Assembly (NCBI RefSeq): GCF_009184865.1
Contig: NZ_CP045096.1
Span: forward strand, 2,728,001 to 2,792,000
Length of the DNA stretch: 64,000 bases
Reading direction: 5' to 3'
Source: Streptomyces phaeolivaceus
Lineage (GTDB): Bacteria > Actinomycetota > Actinomycetes > Streptomycetales > Streptomycetaceae
How positions within the stretch are numbered: the stretch's first letter is position 1; each line of letters opens with the position of its first letter. The translations under genes were made by a program, and so were the position numbers. Below are positions 51,801 to 60,165 of the stretch, one piece after another. The notes under the pieces are model-generated. The model was not told the DNA's origin, did no database searches, and saw only the letters and a list, made by a program, of their open reading frames with translations.

Positions 51801-53318
51801 ATCGCCGGCGACGACCCGACCATCCACCTCAGCTGGAAGGACAGGTGGCCGGTGGGCTCGCTCGTCCTGGCCCCGGCGGGCGGACTCTCGGCCCGTCCGA
51901 CCCAGGTCGAGATCAGCTCCCCGGACGGGGCCGTGATCGCCGCCGTCGACGAGAACGGCTCGGTCCGCTTCGACCCGATCAACACCGACCAGCTCGACAT
52001 CACCGTCACCGAGACCGCCCCGATGACCGTCCACAACCCGGTCGCCGACGACGATCTGCAACTCCCGGTCGGCCTCACCGAGGCCTACGTCCCGGCCCTC
52101 GACCAGTACCGCACCCCGCAGCCCGCCCCGACCCGGGACTTCGAGCTGCCGTGCGGCGAGGGCCCGGTCGTCGAGGTCGACGGCACGCTGTACGAGACGA
52201 GCGCGCGGGGGACCGTACGGGACCTGGTGGAGCGGCGGTCCATCGACCTGACGCTCTGCCAGAACGGCGCGGCGGGCGGCGGGTTGGAGCTGGACGCGGC
52301 CGACCGGCACACCTTCGAGTCCGAGGACACCGGCGCCCTGGCCGTCACCACGGTGACGCTCACGCGCGGGACGGTCACCGAACCCGCCGCCTCCGGGCGG
52401 GAGTTGGGCATCCGGGACTGGCTCGGCGACCGGCGCGAGGTCACCGTCGGCGACGGCGCGGCCTCCTATCTGACGACGTACGAGAACTTCAACGACGGCT
52501 GGAAGGCCACCCTGGGCGGCCGTGAGCTGACCCCGGTCCGGCTCGACGGCTGGCAGCAGGGCTGGCGGATCCCCGGCGGCGCGGGCGGCACCGTCAAGCT
52601 GTCGTACGAGCCGTCGGTGACGTACGAGGTCGGGCTGATCGGTGCCGGGGTGGGCCTCGCGGCCCTGATCGGGCTGGCCCTCTGGCGCCGCCGGGAGCCC
52701 AACCCCGACGCGCCGCAGCCGACACCGCCGGGCCCCGGTCTCTGGCTCGGCGTGGTCGCCCTCACCCTCGTCGGCATCGTCATCGCGGGCTTCCTCGCCC
52801 TCCTCGTCCCGCTGCTCGCCCTTCTCGCCGCGAAACGGCACACCCTGCTCGTACCGATCGCCTTCCTCGCCCTGGCCGGAGCCGGTATCGCCGCCGCCGT
52901 CGGGGCGGGCGAACCGGTCGCGGCGGACCAGGGCGCGTTCGGGCCGGTGGCCCAACTCCTCGCGCTGATCGGGCTGTTCGCGGCGCTGGTGAGTGTGGGC
53001 GCGGACGCCGTGACCGCACCGGAACGGCCGGGCTCCACGCGGCGGTTCGAGGTACCGCCGGGGGCGCACGCGCCCACGGAACCGCTGCCGCAGCGGCGCC
53101 GGATCGGCCGCAGGACCCCGAACGGCGGGCCGGTGGCGGGTCCGACGATCTCCGCGCGGGGGCCGGGCTCCCCGCACGGCGATCCGGACGTCCCGAACGA
53201 CCCGGACACCCCGACGCGGCGGATCTCGCTCGGCAAGCCGAAGTCCGGGACGACCCCGCCGGAGGACAGCGGCGGCGGCACGGGAAGCGGTGGTACGGGG
53301 AAGGGGGGCCCGATATGA
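48882..53318 (+). CDS. AftD-like alpha-(1->3)-arabinofuranosyltransferase (DUF3367, GT-C)
   Basis: A 1478-residue membrane glycosyltransferase. The N-terminal 400 residues contain a helix bundle with the acidic GT-C motif FDTKLGVTTDPWQF after the first helix, followed by about 10 more helices. A large extracytoplasmic part follows, with discoidin-like carbohydrate-binding segments (FDGDRDTAWAEGAAG and DGDLTTAWIAGDD). Four C-terminal helices precede a Pro/Gly-rich tail. Mycobacterial AftD (about 1400 residues) has the same plan and adds arabinofuranose from decaprenyl-phospho-arabinose. Streptomyces has no arabinogalactan, so the acceptor must be another glycan. ATG 48882 is coupled to the methyltransferase. 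Confidence 0.85.
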   Translation: MTSTVQAPPPAPVRPPGTTEGPPPEGPRSRRWLLGFWAVVFVLLVAAQPGRQTFDTKLGVTTDPWQFVSDLGQLWHDRAGFGGIQDQYVGYLWPMLPYYGLTDLVGLPVWLAERLWLSLIVSVAFWGALRLAERLGVGSSASRLLAASAYALWPVFTTVVGSTSAAALPGAFLPWVLLPLTNERYGARVAALRSALVIPFMGGVNAAATLASLLPVGLYLLTRTPGNRQRRLIAWWVPGVILATAWWVVPLLLLGFHGENFLPYVESSQTTTATMSATEALRGAGNWVAYLNFGEAWLPAGWSVAASVIVILSSALAAGLGLAGLARRDMPERRWLVLTVLVVALITLAGYGGVFGAPFHGVVQDWLNSGLVPFRNIYKFQTGLALALVLGLAHLVAVATRAHGARPVRGRRFAPLIAAVLVIPGLLWPYLNGAVLQPGSFQELPKYWQSTADWLKKYSPDSRALVVPATAHGIYTWGTTVDQPLDVLAESRWAQRDYVPFGTPGNRRAMDAVEQALLTGAEVPGLGDYLSRAGLYYVVVRNDLDPDQLGAVPTTTVKRTLEQSGYERVTGLGPTMTGGRIAEGTPLQVEGLYARQRAVEIYRPAEDVPRPGQAGLKAIADTAVVSGGPESLLPLAADPELRDRATVLTGDNHPGLGTPAVQVVGDGLRRADTRFGLVNANTSYTYTADERNPSGSVQDAGEPPKQILPVSGLDHQTVAELRGAKSVTASTSGNWLFHLPQYDPVNAFDGDRDTAWAEGAAGSADGQWLRIEFEDAQDIPETFEVTPLPQDGVRSAPTRIRVETERGSRSTNLQADGSTQTVNARAGETSWLKITILDSAERHTGLVGAGFAEVDIPGVKVTRMLRLPTDATDPDGTAAAAEVISLQRAADPTGLSPTGTEPGLHRTFATTTAGTYEMKATAVPVPGDELDKLLYEVAPDQQTRMTATAESTASLGAGLSPRNLTDGDLTTAWIAGDDPTIHLSWKDRWPVGSLVLAPAGGLSARPTQVEISSPDGAVIAAVDENGSVRFDPINTDQLDITVTETAPMTVHNPVADDDLQLPVGLTEAYVPALDQYRTPQPAPTRDFELPCGEGPVVEVDGTLYETSARGTVRDLVERRSIDLTLCQNGAAGGGLELDAADRHTFESEDTGALAVTTVTLTRGTVTEPAASGRELGIRDWLGDRREVTVGDGAASYLTTYENFNDGWKATLGGRELTPVRLDGWQQGWRIPGGAGGTVKLSYEPSVTYEVGLIGAGVGLAALIGLALWRRREPNPDAPQPTPPGPGLWLGVVALTLVGIVIAGFLALLVPLLALLAAKRHTLLVPIAFLALAGAGIAAAVGAGEPVAADQGAFGPVAQLLALIGLFAALVSVGADAVTAPERPGSTRRFEVPPGAHAPTEPLPQRRRIGRRTPNGGPVAGPTISARGPGSPHGDPDVPNDPDTPTRRISLGKPKSGTTPPEDSGGGTGSGGTGKGGPI

Positions 53319-54934
53319 CGACGCTGGACCACCCCGCGCGGGACGACGCCGCCCACGGGCCCGTCCGTATCCCCTTCCCGGTGGTCGACGAGGTGTCCCG
53401 GCACTGCCTCCAGGAGGAGGAGCCCGAGACCGTCCACATCGAGGTCCACCTCCCGGGGCGCCTCGACCCCGACCGACTGCGCACCGCGTTCACCGCCGCG
53501 CTCCGGCGCCACCCCCGGATCCTCATGCGGGAGGCTCCGGGGCGGTGGTACCGGCGCCGCTACGAGTGGGAGCTGACCGAGGAGCCCGAGGTCGAGGTCG
53601 TGGCCTTCCTCCCGGCGAGCCCGCACGCCCTGCGGGACGCCCGCACGAGAGCGTTGGTCGAGGCCCCTCCGCTGAGCCTGTCACCCCCGATCCGCCTGGA
53701 GGTGGTGGAGGGAGCGGGCCCGGCGGTGGGCAGCGAGGCGAGTGACGACGTGGGGCATGCGGCGACCACAGCCAGGGGCAGCCGCGCCGTCCCCGTGCCC
53801 CACCCCGCTACGGCCGATCGCGCCGCCACCGCCCCTCACCCAACTGCGGCCGACCGCACCACCCCCCACCCAACCGCGGGCGATCGTGCGGCTGGGGCGG
53901 CACGGGTGGGCGCAGCGGCACCTCGTACCGCCGAGCAGCGGAATCTCCCCGCGGCCCACACCACCCCCGGGCGCCCGAAAGCCACCAGCACCGCAACACG
54001 CACCGGCACCGCAGCGCACCCCGGCACCGTCCTCTTCCTCACCATCAACCACACCGCGCTGGACGGCCCCGCCTGCCTCCGTATCCTGGCCACCGCGGCG
54101 GAGCTGTACGGCGGCAAGGACAACGCCCCCACCGCCCCACCCCTCCGCCCGACCCCCACCCAGGACGAACCGGCCCCGGCCGAGACCGACGCCCCCTCCA
54201 ACTGGTCCCGCCCGGCACGTGTCGCCCCCGGCGCCCCCGAACCCTCCCCCGGCAACGGCCTCCTCGTCACCGAACTCCCGGTCCCCCGCCGCCCGAAGTC
54301 CGCCCCCTACACGGTGAACGACCAGCTCATGGTCACCACGGCCCTGATGCTCGCCCACTGGAACCGGGAACACGGCGCCCGCCCCCGCCCCCTGCGCATC
54401 ACCATGCCCGTGGACGACCGCCCCAGGGACACGGACATGCCGATAGGCAACGGCACCCGCCTGGTCGAAGTCCCCTTCGCCCCGGCCGAGTTGAACCAGT
54501 CCCACACCCCCCTCGCCACCCTCCTGCGGCGCACGGCGGACCGTACCCGCGCCCTGAAGTCCGCCCCACGCCCCCAACTGGGCCACGGCGCCTCCCTGTT
54601 GACCGCCCCGGTGGTCCCCGTCTCCTGGCGTGCCGCCCTCACCCGGGGCCTGCGCCGGGCCGCCGCGCCCTGGACCTCGACCACCCTGCTCAGCAACATC
54701 GGCCGTATCCCCTACGCCCTGGACTTCGGCGAGGAGGCCGGCCGCGCCCACGCCGTCTGGTTCTCGGCCCCCGCCCGTATGCCCCGGGGCCTCACCGTCA
54801 CGACCGCCTCCACCGCCGGCCGCCTCCATCTGGCCCTGCGCTGGTCGCGCGCCCTGCTCAGCCACGGCGACGGCGCCCACCTCCGCGACCTCTTCGAGCA
54901 CTATCTGCACACGACGGAAGAGGACACCCAGTGA
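53315..54934 (+). CDS. Condensation-domain-like acyltransferase (PapA-type fold)
   Basis: A 539-residue protein. N-terminal half: PFPVVDEVSRHCLQEEEPETVHIEVHL and DPDRLRTAFTAALRRHPRILMREAPG. The catalytic HxxxD-type motif lies in LTINHTALDGPACLRIL, followed by C-terminal segments VNDQLMVTTALMLAHWN, TMPVDDRPRD and TTLLSNIGRIPY (DFGWG-like region modified). Between residues about 140 and 235 lies a Thr/Ala/Pro-rich stretch absent from ordinary members. The family transfers acyl groups to hydroxyls or amines, as in trehalose lipid biosynthesis. It is coupled to AftD by an ATGA overlap. Confidence 0.75.
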   Translation: MTTLDHPARDDAAHGPVRIPFPVVDEVSRHCLQEEEPETVHIEVHLPGRLDPDRLRTAFTAALRRHPRILMREAPGRWYRRRYEWELTEEPEVEVVAFLPASPHALRDARTRALVEAPPLSLSPPIRLEVVEGAGPAVGSEASDDVGHAATTARGSRAVPVPHPATADRAATAPHPTAADRTTPHPTAGDRAAGAARVGAAAPRTAEQRNLPAAHTTPGRPKATSTATRTGTAAHPGTVLFLTINHTALDGPACLRILATAAELYGGKDNAPTAPPLRPTPTQDEPAPAETDAPSNWSRPARVAPGAPEPSPGNGLLVTELPVPRRPKSAPYTVNDQLMVTTALMLAHWNREHGARPRPLRITMPVDDRPRDTDMPIGNGTRLVEVPFAPAELNQSHTPLATLLRRTADRTRALKSAPRPQLGHGASLLTAPVVPVSWRAALTRGLRRAAAPWTSTTLLSNIGRIPYALDFGEEAGRAHAVWFSAPARMPRGLTVTTASTAGRLHLALRWSRALLSHGDGAHLRDLFEHYLHTTEEDTQ

Positions 54935-55704
54935 CGCCGACCACCACACCGACCGCAGGCGCGGGCTCCTCAACACATCACCGGCGCAAGGGACTTCGGC
55001 ACTTCTACGAGGACCCCACCGTCCCCGTCGCCTCCGGCACCCCCCGCAGCCTCGCCCAGGCCCGCATGCTGGCCACGGCCCTGGGACCGGCGACCGGAAG
55101 CGGCGGCCCCCGCACGATCCTCGACATCGGCTGCGGCGACGGCACGGCCGCGGCCATCGCCGCGCCCCTGCTCCCCGGCCACCGCATCATCGGCGTCGAC
55201 TGGTCCCAGGACGCCCTGCGCCGCGCCCGCACCCGTGTCCCGTACGCGATCCGGGGCGAACTGGCCGACGGGGGGCTGCCGTTGAGGTCGGAGTCGGCCG
55301 ACGCCGTGCTGTTCAGCGAGGTCATCGAGCACCTGGTCGACCCGGACTCGGCGCTCGACGAGATCCGCCGTGTCCTGCGCCCCGGCGGCCATCTGATGCT
55401 GTCGACGCCCAATCTGGCGGCCTGGTACAACCGCGCCCTGCTTCTCGCGGGCGTCCAGCCGGTGTTCTCGGAGGTGAGCCTGCGGGGCATCCACGGCCGC
55501 CCGGGGACGGAGGTCGTGGGCCATCTGCGGCTCTACACCGCCCGCGCGCTACGGGAGTTCGTGGCCGCGTCCGGCTTCGAGGTCGTACGGCTGCGCGGGG
55601 CGCCCTTCCACGGCGTACCGCGTCCGCTGCGTCCGCTGGACCGGCTGGTCTGCGCCGCCCCGTCGGCGGCGTCGATCCTGCTGCTGCACGCACGGAGGAC
55701 GTAG
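54931..55704 (+). CDS. Class I SAM-dependent methyltransferase
   Basis: A 257-residue methyltransferase: RTILDIGCGDGTAAAIAAPL (motif I), IIGVDWSQDALRRARTRV, AVLFSEVIEHLVDPDSALDEIRRVLRPGGHLMLSTPNLAAWYNRALLL and TEVVGHLRLYTARALREFVAASGF. It resembles methyltransferases of surface-glycan and lipid clusters. GTG 54931 overlaps the acyltransferase stop. It shows only limited similarity to the methyltransferase at 48.2 kb, so it probably acts on a different position. Confidence 0.85.
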   Translation: MTPTTTPTAGAGSSTHHRRKGLRHFYEDPTVPVASGTPRSLAQARMLATALGPATGSGGPRTILDIGCGDGTAAAIAAPLLPGHRIIGVDWSQDALRRARTRVPYAIRGELADGGLPLRSESADAVLFSEVIEHLVDPDSALDEIRRVLRPGGHLMLSTPNLAAWYNRALLLAGVQPVFSEVSLRGIHGRPGTEVVGHLRLYTARALREFVAASGFEVVRLRGAPFHGVPRPLRPLDRLVCAAPSAASILLLHARRT

Positions 55705-55707
55705 GCG

Positions 55708-56637
55708 ATGTGGTGGGGAGTGGCCGCGGCACTGCTGGCGAACGCGCTGTACAGCACCGGATTCGTCCTGGAGAAACGGGCCCTCACCGCGATGCCCCAG
55801 GTGACGGTCCGGGAGCCGTTGAAGCTGCTGCGGCAGGTGGTCGGCAGCCCGCTGTGGATCGCCGGCTCACTGTCCCTGGCCGCCGGGTTCGCCGCGCAGC
55901 TGGCCGTCTACCGGACCCTGCCGATCGCCGCCGCCCAGGGCATCTTCGTCTCCGGGCTGGTCCTGCTCGTCCTGCTGTCCGCGCGGCTGCTCGGCGAGGA
56001 GACCACCGGCCGGGAGCGGTACGCCCTCGGGGCCATCCTCGCCGCGCTGCTGATGGTGGTGCTGTCGCTGGACGAACGCACCGACACGGTCAGCCAACAG
56101 GCCCCCTACGCACTGGTCCTGACGATCTGTCTGCCCGCGCTCGCGGCCGGGGTCGGGCTCTACCGGTCGGCCGAGCGGCGTGCCCGGCACCGGCACCGAC
56201 TGCCGACCACGGGCGTCGAGTACGGCGTGGCCGTGGGCCTGCTGTACGGCGTCAGCTCGCTCGCGATCAAGGGCGTGTCGAGCCATCTGACCACAAGTGA
56301 CCTCGGCGACGCGGTCGTCGGGCTGCTCCGCTCCCCGTACCCGTATCTCCTTCTCTTCACCGGCGCGTTCGGGCTGGTGATGTCGCAGGCGGCACTGCAG
56401 CGCTGCCGGGCCTCGCTGATCGTGCCGGTCTGCACGACGGTGACCTGTCTGTTCACGGCGGTGCTCGGCACGCTGTCGTTCGGCGAGTCACTGCCCGACG
56501 ATCCCCTGCGACTGACACTGCGACTGTCGGGCACGGTGCTCGCGGTCGCCGTACTGCTGAGCATGCCCAAGCACGACACCCAGGCGCCGTCGGCGCACCG
56601 ACCCCCCTCACCGGCCAAGGAGTCGACCCCTCCATGA
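55708..56637 (+). CDS. DMT/EamA-type membrane transporter
   Basis: A 309-residue membrane protein with about ten hydrophobic segments in two EamA-like halves (WGVAAALLANALYSTGFVLEKRAL, GSLSLAAGFAAQLAVYRTLPIAAAQGIFVSGLVLLVLLSARLLGEE, ELLFTGAFGLVMSQAALQRC-type region). The FVLEKRAL start is typical for the group. In an envelope cluster it could flip a lipid-linked sugar, such as a polyprenyl-phospho-sugar, across the membrane, as small multidrug-resistance-like flippases do. That role is inference. Confidence 0.75.
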   Translation: MWWGVAAALLANALYSTGFVLEKRALTAMPQVTVREPLKLLRQVVGSPLWIAGSLSLAAGFAAQLAVYRTLPIAAAQGIFVSGLVLLVLLSARLLGEETTGRERYALGAILAALLMVVLSLDERTDTVSQQAPYALVLTICLPALAAGVGLYRSAERRARHRHRLPTTGVEYGVAVGLLYGVSSLAIKGVSSHLTTSDLGDAVVGLLRSPYPYLLLFTGAFGLVMSQAALQRCRASLIVPVCTTVTCLFTAVLGTLSFGESLPDDPLRLTLRLSGTVLAVAVLLSMPKHDTQAPSAHRPPSPAKESTPP

Positions 56638-56891
56638 ACCCCGATGACCCGTTGCTCCAGATCCTGGCGTGCCCGCTGGACAAAGGGCCCCTGCACCTGG
56701 TGGTCCACGAGGAGGAACGCTCCGACCACGCCGAACCCGACCGGGCGCCGGAGTCGCTCTACAACCCCCGGCTGCACCGCCGTTACCCGATCGTCGACGG
56801 CATTCCGCAGCTGCTGCCGTCGTCGGGGGAACAGGTGACGGAGGACGAGCACGCGAAGCTCTCCGCGCTCCTGAGGGGGTCGGGCTCATGA
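56634..56891 (+). CDS. Trm112-like small protein
   Basis: An 85-residue protein of the Trm112/UPF0434 family: LLQILACPLDKGPLHLVV, then YNPRLHRRYPIVDGIPQLLPSSGE. Trm112 activates methyltransferases in eukaryotes and is often found beside methyltransferases in bacteria. Only one Cys of the zinc site remains (ACPLDKG). ATG 56634 overlaps the DMT gene and its stop overlaps the FkbM-type gene, which could be its partner. Confidence 0.8.
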   Translation: MNPDDPLLQILACPLDKGPLHLVVHEEERSDHAEPDRAPESLYNPRLHRRYPIVDGIPQLLPSSGEQVTEDEHAKLSALLRGSGS

Positions 56892-57727
56892 CCACGCTCG
56901 CCGCGCGGCTCGCGCCGCTCCTCCCGGACCGGCTGGTCGCGGCGACCGCCCGGCTCGTCTACCCGCGCTTCGAACCGGAGCTGGCCCGGCTCGACGAGCT
57001 GTGCCCGCCCTGGTGCGTTACGGCGGTGGACGTCGGCGGCTGGTACGGCCCCTGGACCCGGCGGCTGGCGGAACGGGCCGAGCGGGTGGTGACCGTCGAG
57101 CCGGTGCCCCGGCTGGCCCGGCTGCTCGCCTCCTCGGCCCCGGCCAACGTCCGCGTCGTCCAGGCCGCCGCCTCCGACGAGCCGGGCACCGCCCGCCTGT
57201 GGCTGCCGCCCGGCGACGACGGCGGACGGGGGCTGTCCTCCCTGGTCCGCCGGGACATCCACGGCCGGGCGCTGGACGTCGGCCGCGTCGCCCTCGACGG
57301 CCTCGGTCTCACCGACGTCGGGTTCATCAAGATCGACGTCGACGGCAACGAGATGGCCGTGCTGCGCGGCGCGTCCGGCATCCTGGCCTGCGACCGCCCG
57401 GCCCTCTTCGTCGAGTTGGAGGCCCGTATCCAGCCGATCGCCCCGGTCGTCGACCACCTGGCCGACCTCGGCTACGCCGGCTGGGTGCTGCCCGCCGGGA
57501 CCTGGATCCCCCTCGTCCCGGCCGCCCTGGAGGCCCACCAGGCCCGTACGTCGCATCTGGCGTCCCAGGGGCTGCTCCGGCGCGTCCTGCCGTTCGCCGG
57601 GGCCCGGTACGTCAACTCGGTGCTGTTCCTGCCGGACGGGCGCCGCCCGGGTGAGCCGACGCCGGTGTCCGGCGCCGTACGCGACCATGGACCGCATGTC
57701 CTCCGCGAAGCGCCCCGGCCCCGATAG
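56888..57727 (+). CDS. FkbM family methyltransferase
   Basis: A 279-residue FkbM-type SAM methyltransferase: VTAVDVGGWYGPWTRRLAERAERVVTVEPVPRLARLL (motif I with GG-G-G variant), VRVVQAAASDEPGTARLWLPP, VGFIKIDVDGNEMAVLRGASGIL and PALFVELEARI. The family methylates hydroxyls of macrolides, sugars and glycopeptidolipids. ATG 56888 overlaps the Trm112-like gene. It is the last gene of the cluster; the flanking sequence changes character after its stop. Confidence 0.85.
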   Translation: MTTLAARLAPLLPDRLVAATARLVYPRFEPELARLDELCPPWCVTAVDVGGWYGPWTRRLAERAERVVTVEPVPRLARLLASSAPANVRVVQAAASDEPGTARLWLPPGDDGGRGLSSLVRRDIHGRALDVGRVALDGLGLTDVGFIKIDVDGNEMAVLRGASGILACDRPALFVELEARIQPIAPVVDHLADLGYAGWVLPAGTWIPLVPAALEAHQARTSHLASQGLLRRVLPFAGARYVNSVLFLPDGRRPGEPTPVSGAVRDHGPHVLREAPRPR

Positions 57728-57873
57728 GCCCTCCGGTCCGCACGCCTCGCACTCCAGGTCGCCGATCTTCTATGCGGTGACCGATTCCGGCGTGCCCAGA
57801 AACAACCGGTATCGGGAAGGCCGACCAAGACGCCCAGTTCACGGCGGCCGTCCGTGGCCTTCAGAGCTTCACG
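57728..57873. other. 146-bp gap at the edge of the accessory region
   Basis: No gene is visible. The coding signature and neat overlaps of the glycan cluster stop here and lower-GC sequence starts, so this is a likely left border of an acquired segment. I see no tRNA gene or clear attachment repeat. Confidence 0.35.
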
Positions 57874-58632
57874 CTAACGTCCGTCGCTGTCGCGGGTGAA
57901 GACGGTCCAGTGCCAAGAGTCCCCGTGGTAGTCGGTGTCGAACTCATCTACCTCGATCCATCCCGCCTTCCATTTCCCTTTGCCGTGGTACTCCGCCCGG
58001 CATGAGCACTGGCAGTCGGGGCGTGTTGCGTGCCGACAGGCCCCGTTGCATTTTTCGAACGGGTTGAACTCACGCCCAAGCATGATCACCTGGTTGTAGC
58101 GCAGCAGATGCCGAGCCAATTCGAGGAAGTGGCGGGTCGGCACGCTCCAGCAGCCCCGCTTCTCGTTCCACCTGAGGCCATGTGTGCTCGGAAGGAAGCG
58201 GCCGATGAAGCGCCGCTGTTCCCCCCGATTCTTACCCGGGAGCCACACATCCGCCGGGCCCGAGCCGGGAAGCATGACGGCCACGTAGCGGCGACCTTCA
58301 TGCATGGGGAGCAATCTCGGCGCTGGAACCGGGTCGTCGTCGTAGAGGTTCATGGCGCGGCGGGCAACGTCGTGGGTTGTCCGAAGTTGCTGTCGTCGTC
58401 GGGTCGCCTTCGCCGCCTGTTCAAGCTGGTAGCGCTCGAACTTCTCGCCCCTCAGCCAGCGAACACGGGTGGACTCGCGGTAGGAGGAAGGACACAAGGA
58501 AGAAGAGAAATCCTCCCTCCAATGCGGGATGACGATCCCGCTCCGGAGTTCGACGATCTGACGGCAGTAACCGCATATGGGTGCGGTATTCAAGATTCCC
58601 GACCTTCCAGGACGGTGGAAGTGGCCAGCCAC
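57874..58632 (-). CDS. Cys-rich hypothetical protein of an accessory element
   Basis: A 252-residue protein. The C-terminal 60 residues contain the probable zinc-binding pattern CNGACRHATRPDCQCSCRAEYHG, which I associate with plasmid- and integrative-element proteins of actinobacteria. The N-terminus has CGYCRQIV and CPSSYRES. The middle (DDPVPAPRLLPMHEGRRYVAVMLPGSGPADVWLPGKNRG) is not recognised. The start is uncertain; ATG 58632 is the first available. Codon use is less GC-rich than in the glycan cluster. Confidence 0.6.
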   Translation of the reverse strand: MAGHFHRPGRSGILNTAPICGYCRQIVELRSGIVIPHWREDFSSSLCPSSYRESTRVRWLRGEKFERYQLEQAAKATRRRQQLRTTHDVARRAMNLYDDDPVPAPRLLPMHEGRRYVAVMLPGSGPADVWLPGKNRGEQRRFIGRFLPSTHGLRWNEKRGCWSVPTRHFLELARHLLRYNQVIMLGREFNPFEKCNGACRHATRPDCQCSCRAEYHGKGKWKAGWIEVDEFDTDYHGDSWHWTVFTRDSDGR

Positions 58633-59130
58633 CCCCTACTGCCCCCAGATATACCAACGTGGGGCCTGGCATGAAAAGATCCGCCCTCATCGCACTTCGG
58701 CCCCGGACTCCTGCCAGTGAAACCACCGTGCAGGATATCGAGAACGATCATGCCCCGGTTTGGCGAGGGCGTTGGCACGGTTCTCGTACTCACGGCGGGC
58801 TTTGCGCTGGTCCGAGACCGCCGGGGCGCCCTCCGCCATCGAGAGGCTGGCGGAGGGCGAGGAGTTGGCGGTGCACGGAAGGGGAGGCGCTGACGTGCAG
58901 AGGCTAGCCCTGATCGAGCCGCACGGTCACGCCGTAGTCGAGCGCGGCACGCTCGTCAGGCTCCAGTTCAGCGGGCTCGGAGCAAGTCGACGACTGTGAT
59001 TCGTTCCCTCGTTGGGCTTCCATAGAAGGTCGTCGACCAAGGGTGAGGAACGGCTGCCGACCGGTGTTGCCGGTGGAATTTCTGACTGCCAGAATGGACG
59101 GTCCTGGCAGCTCTCCGCCGAGGGCGACAC
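58633..59130. other. About 500 bp with no convincing gene
   Basis: No confident gene is seen. The minus strand has one small ORF (58904-59023, ending ELEPDERAALDYGVTVRLDQ) with Streptomyces-like codon use but no ribosome-binding site, and a stretch near 58760-58850 that reads DQRKARREYENRANALAKP without a complete frame. These look like remains of lost genes. Confidence 0.4.
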
Positions 59131-59532
59131 ATGGCTGATGACCCACGATCGCCCGCACCGCCATCCGGCTCACCGCCAGAAGGCGACGGCGGACGAAAGC
59201 TGCTGCGGCGGCGCGTGAGTGACGCCCGGAACAAGCTCGGGCCCGTCAGCAAGGTGAGGGTGCTCAGCATGGCTGCTGCCGTGGTCGGAGGCGTCATCGC
59301 CGTCGCTCACACCCGCACGACCGCAGCTGCGACCGACGACGAGGGCGAGGAGTCCGGCGGCATCCTTGCTGAGGTCGCCCGCATCCTCAACGTAGCCACT
59401 GCGGATCAGGACGACAGGTCCAGTCTCTCCAGCCCCCCGTCCCGGCCGCCCTACGTCGGTGGCGTAAGCGGCTACTGGCGCTTCCAGTGCCTCAACCCAG
59501 GCAGGCCACGCCACCGGCAATTGCAGGCATGA
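59131..59532 (+). CDS. Small hypothetical membrane protein
   Basis: A 133-residue protein: a Pro/Ser-rich N-terminus, a basic helix (GRKLLRRRVSDARNKLG), one short hydrophobic segment (VLSMAAAVVGGVIAVAHT) and an acidic region (DDEGEESGG). No homology recognised and no strong ribosome-binding site. It may be real or a remnant. Confidence 0.4.
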   Translation: MADDPRSPAPPSGSPPEGDGGRKLLRRRVSDARNKLGPVSKVRVLSMAAAVVGGVIAVAHTRTTAAATDDEGEESGGILAEVARILNVATADQDDRSSLSSPPSRPPYVGGVSGYWRFQCLNPGRPRHRQLQA

Positions 59533-59656
59533 GCTGCGGTGGGTGGATGACTACACCAAGGGCGCCACGGAAGAAGAGGGCGCCGAGGTCTAGGCCGTTT
59601 CTGACGGCTTTTGGTGGGCTGGGTGGATCTGGGGGGTTGCCGGGCAGGACGTTCGT

Positions 59657-60128
59657 ATGGTGCGGCGACACGAGGTCACGGACGCACTGTGGCAGAGGAT
59701 CGAGTCTCTTCTGCCCGGCAACGGCGGGCCGGGCGGGCAGCGGGAGTGGGCCGTGAACATCAACTCGACCTCCTGCCAGGCGCATCAGCACCCGGCCGGA
59801 GCGCCGCGCCAGCACCCGGCCGACCACCCGCAAAAGAGGGCGGTCCCATGAGGAGGCCGATGGGCGCGAGGTGTTGGGGCGCTCACGGGGCGGGCTGACC
59901 AGAAAGGTCCATCTGCTCTCCGACTACCGGGTCCGCCCGTTGCTCCAGCCGCGACAACCGCGCCTACCTGCGACGGCGCGGCATCAAAGCCACCCTCGCG
60001 CAGCCCGACGACCAGCGGGCCCATTGCAGACGTTCCGGCGGCAGGCCACCAGCCTTCGACAAGACTCAGCACCGTCAACGCAACGCGGTCGAACGGTGCG
60101 TGAACAAGTGGAAGCGGTACCGCTGAAG
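59657..60128 (+). pseudogene. IS5-family transposase remnant
   Basis: The first piece (MVRRHEVTDALWQRIESLLP) is the usual N-terminus of IS5/ISL2-type transposases. After frameshifts, GRSRGGLTRKVHLL, NRAYLRRRGIKATLAQPDDQ, then RQRNAVERCVNKWKRYR appear. These are the catalytic region's R-G-G-x-T-K-H segment and the C-terminal NxVER-N-WKRYR motif. Internal deletions and frame changes leave it inactive. It is followed at 60.2 kb by the tnpB element. Confidence 0.75.
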
Positions 60129-60165
60129 AATCAGCGCCGTGAACCTCTGAAGGTCACAGGCCGTC

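Noticed and set aside
49683..53177. 1164-codon minus-strand open frame opposite the AftD-like gene
   Set aside because: Arg/Gly/Pro-rich antisense frame; the plus-strand gene has membrane helices, discoidin-like segments and coupled starts.
58904..59023. Possible 39-residue gene on the minus strand
   Set aside because: Codon use is plausible but there is no ribosome-binding site, no neighbour overlap and no recognisable homologue. It is mentioned only within the gap entry.
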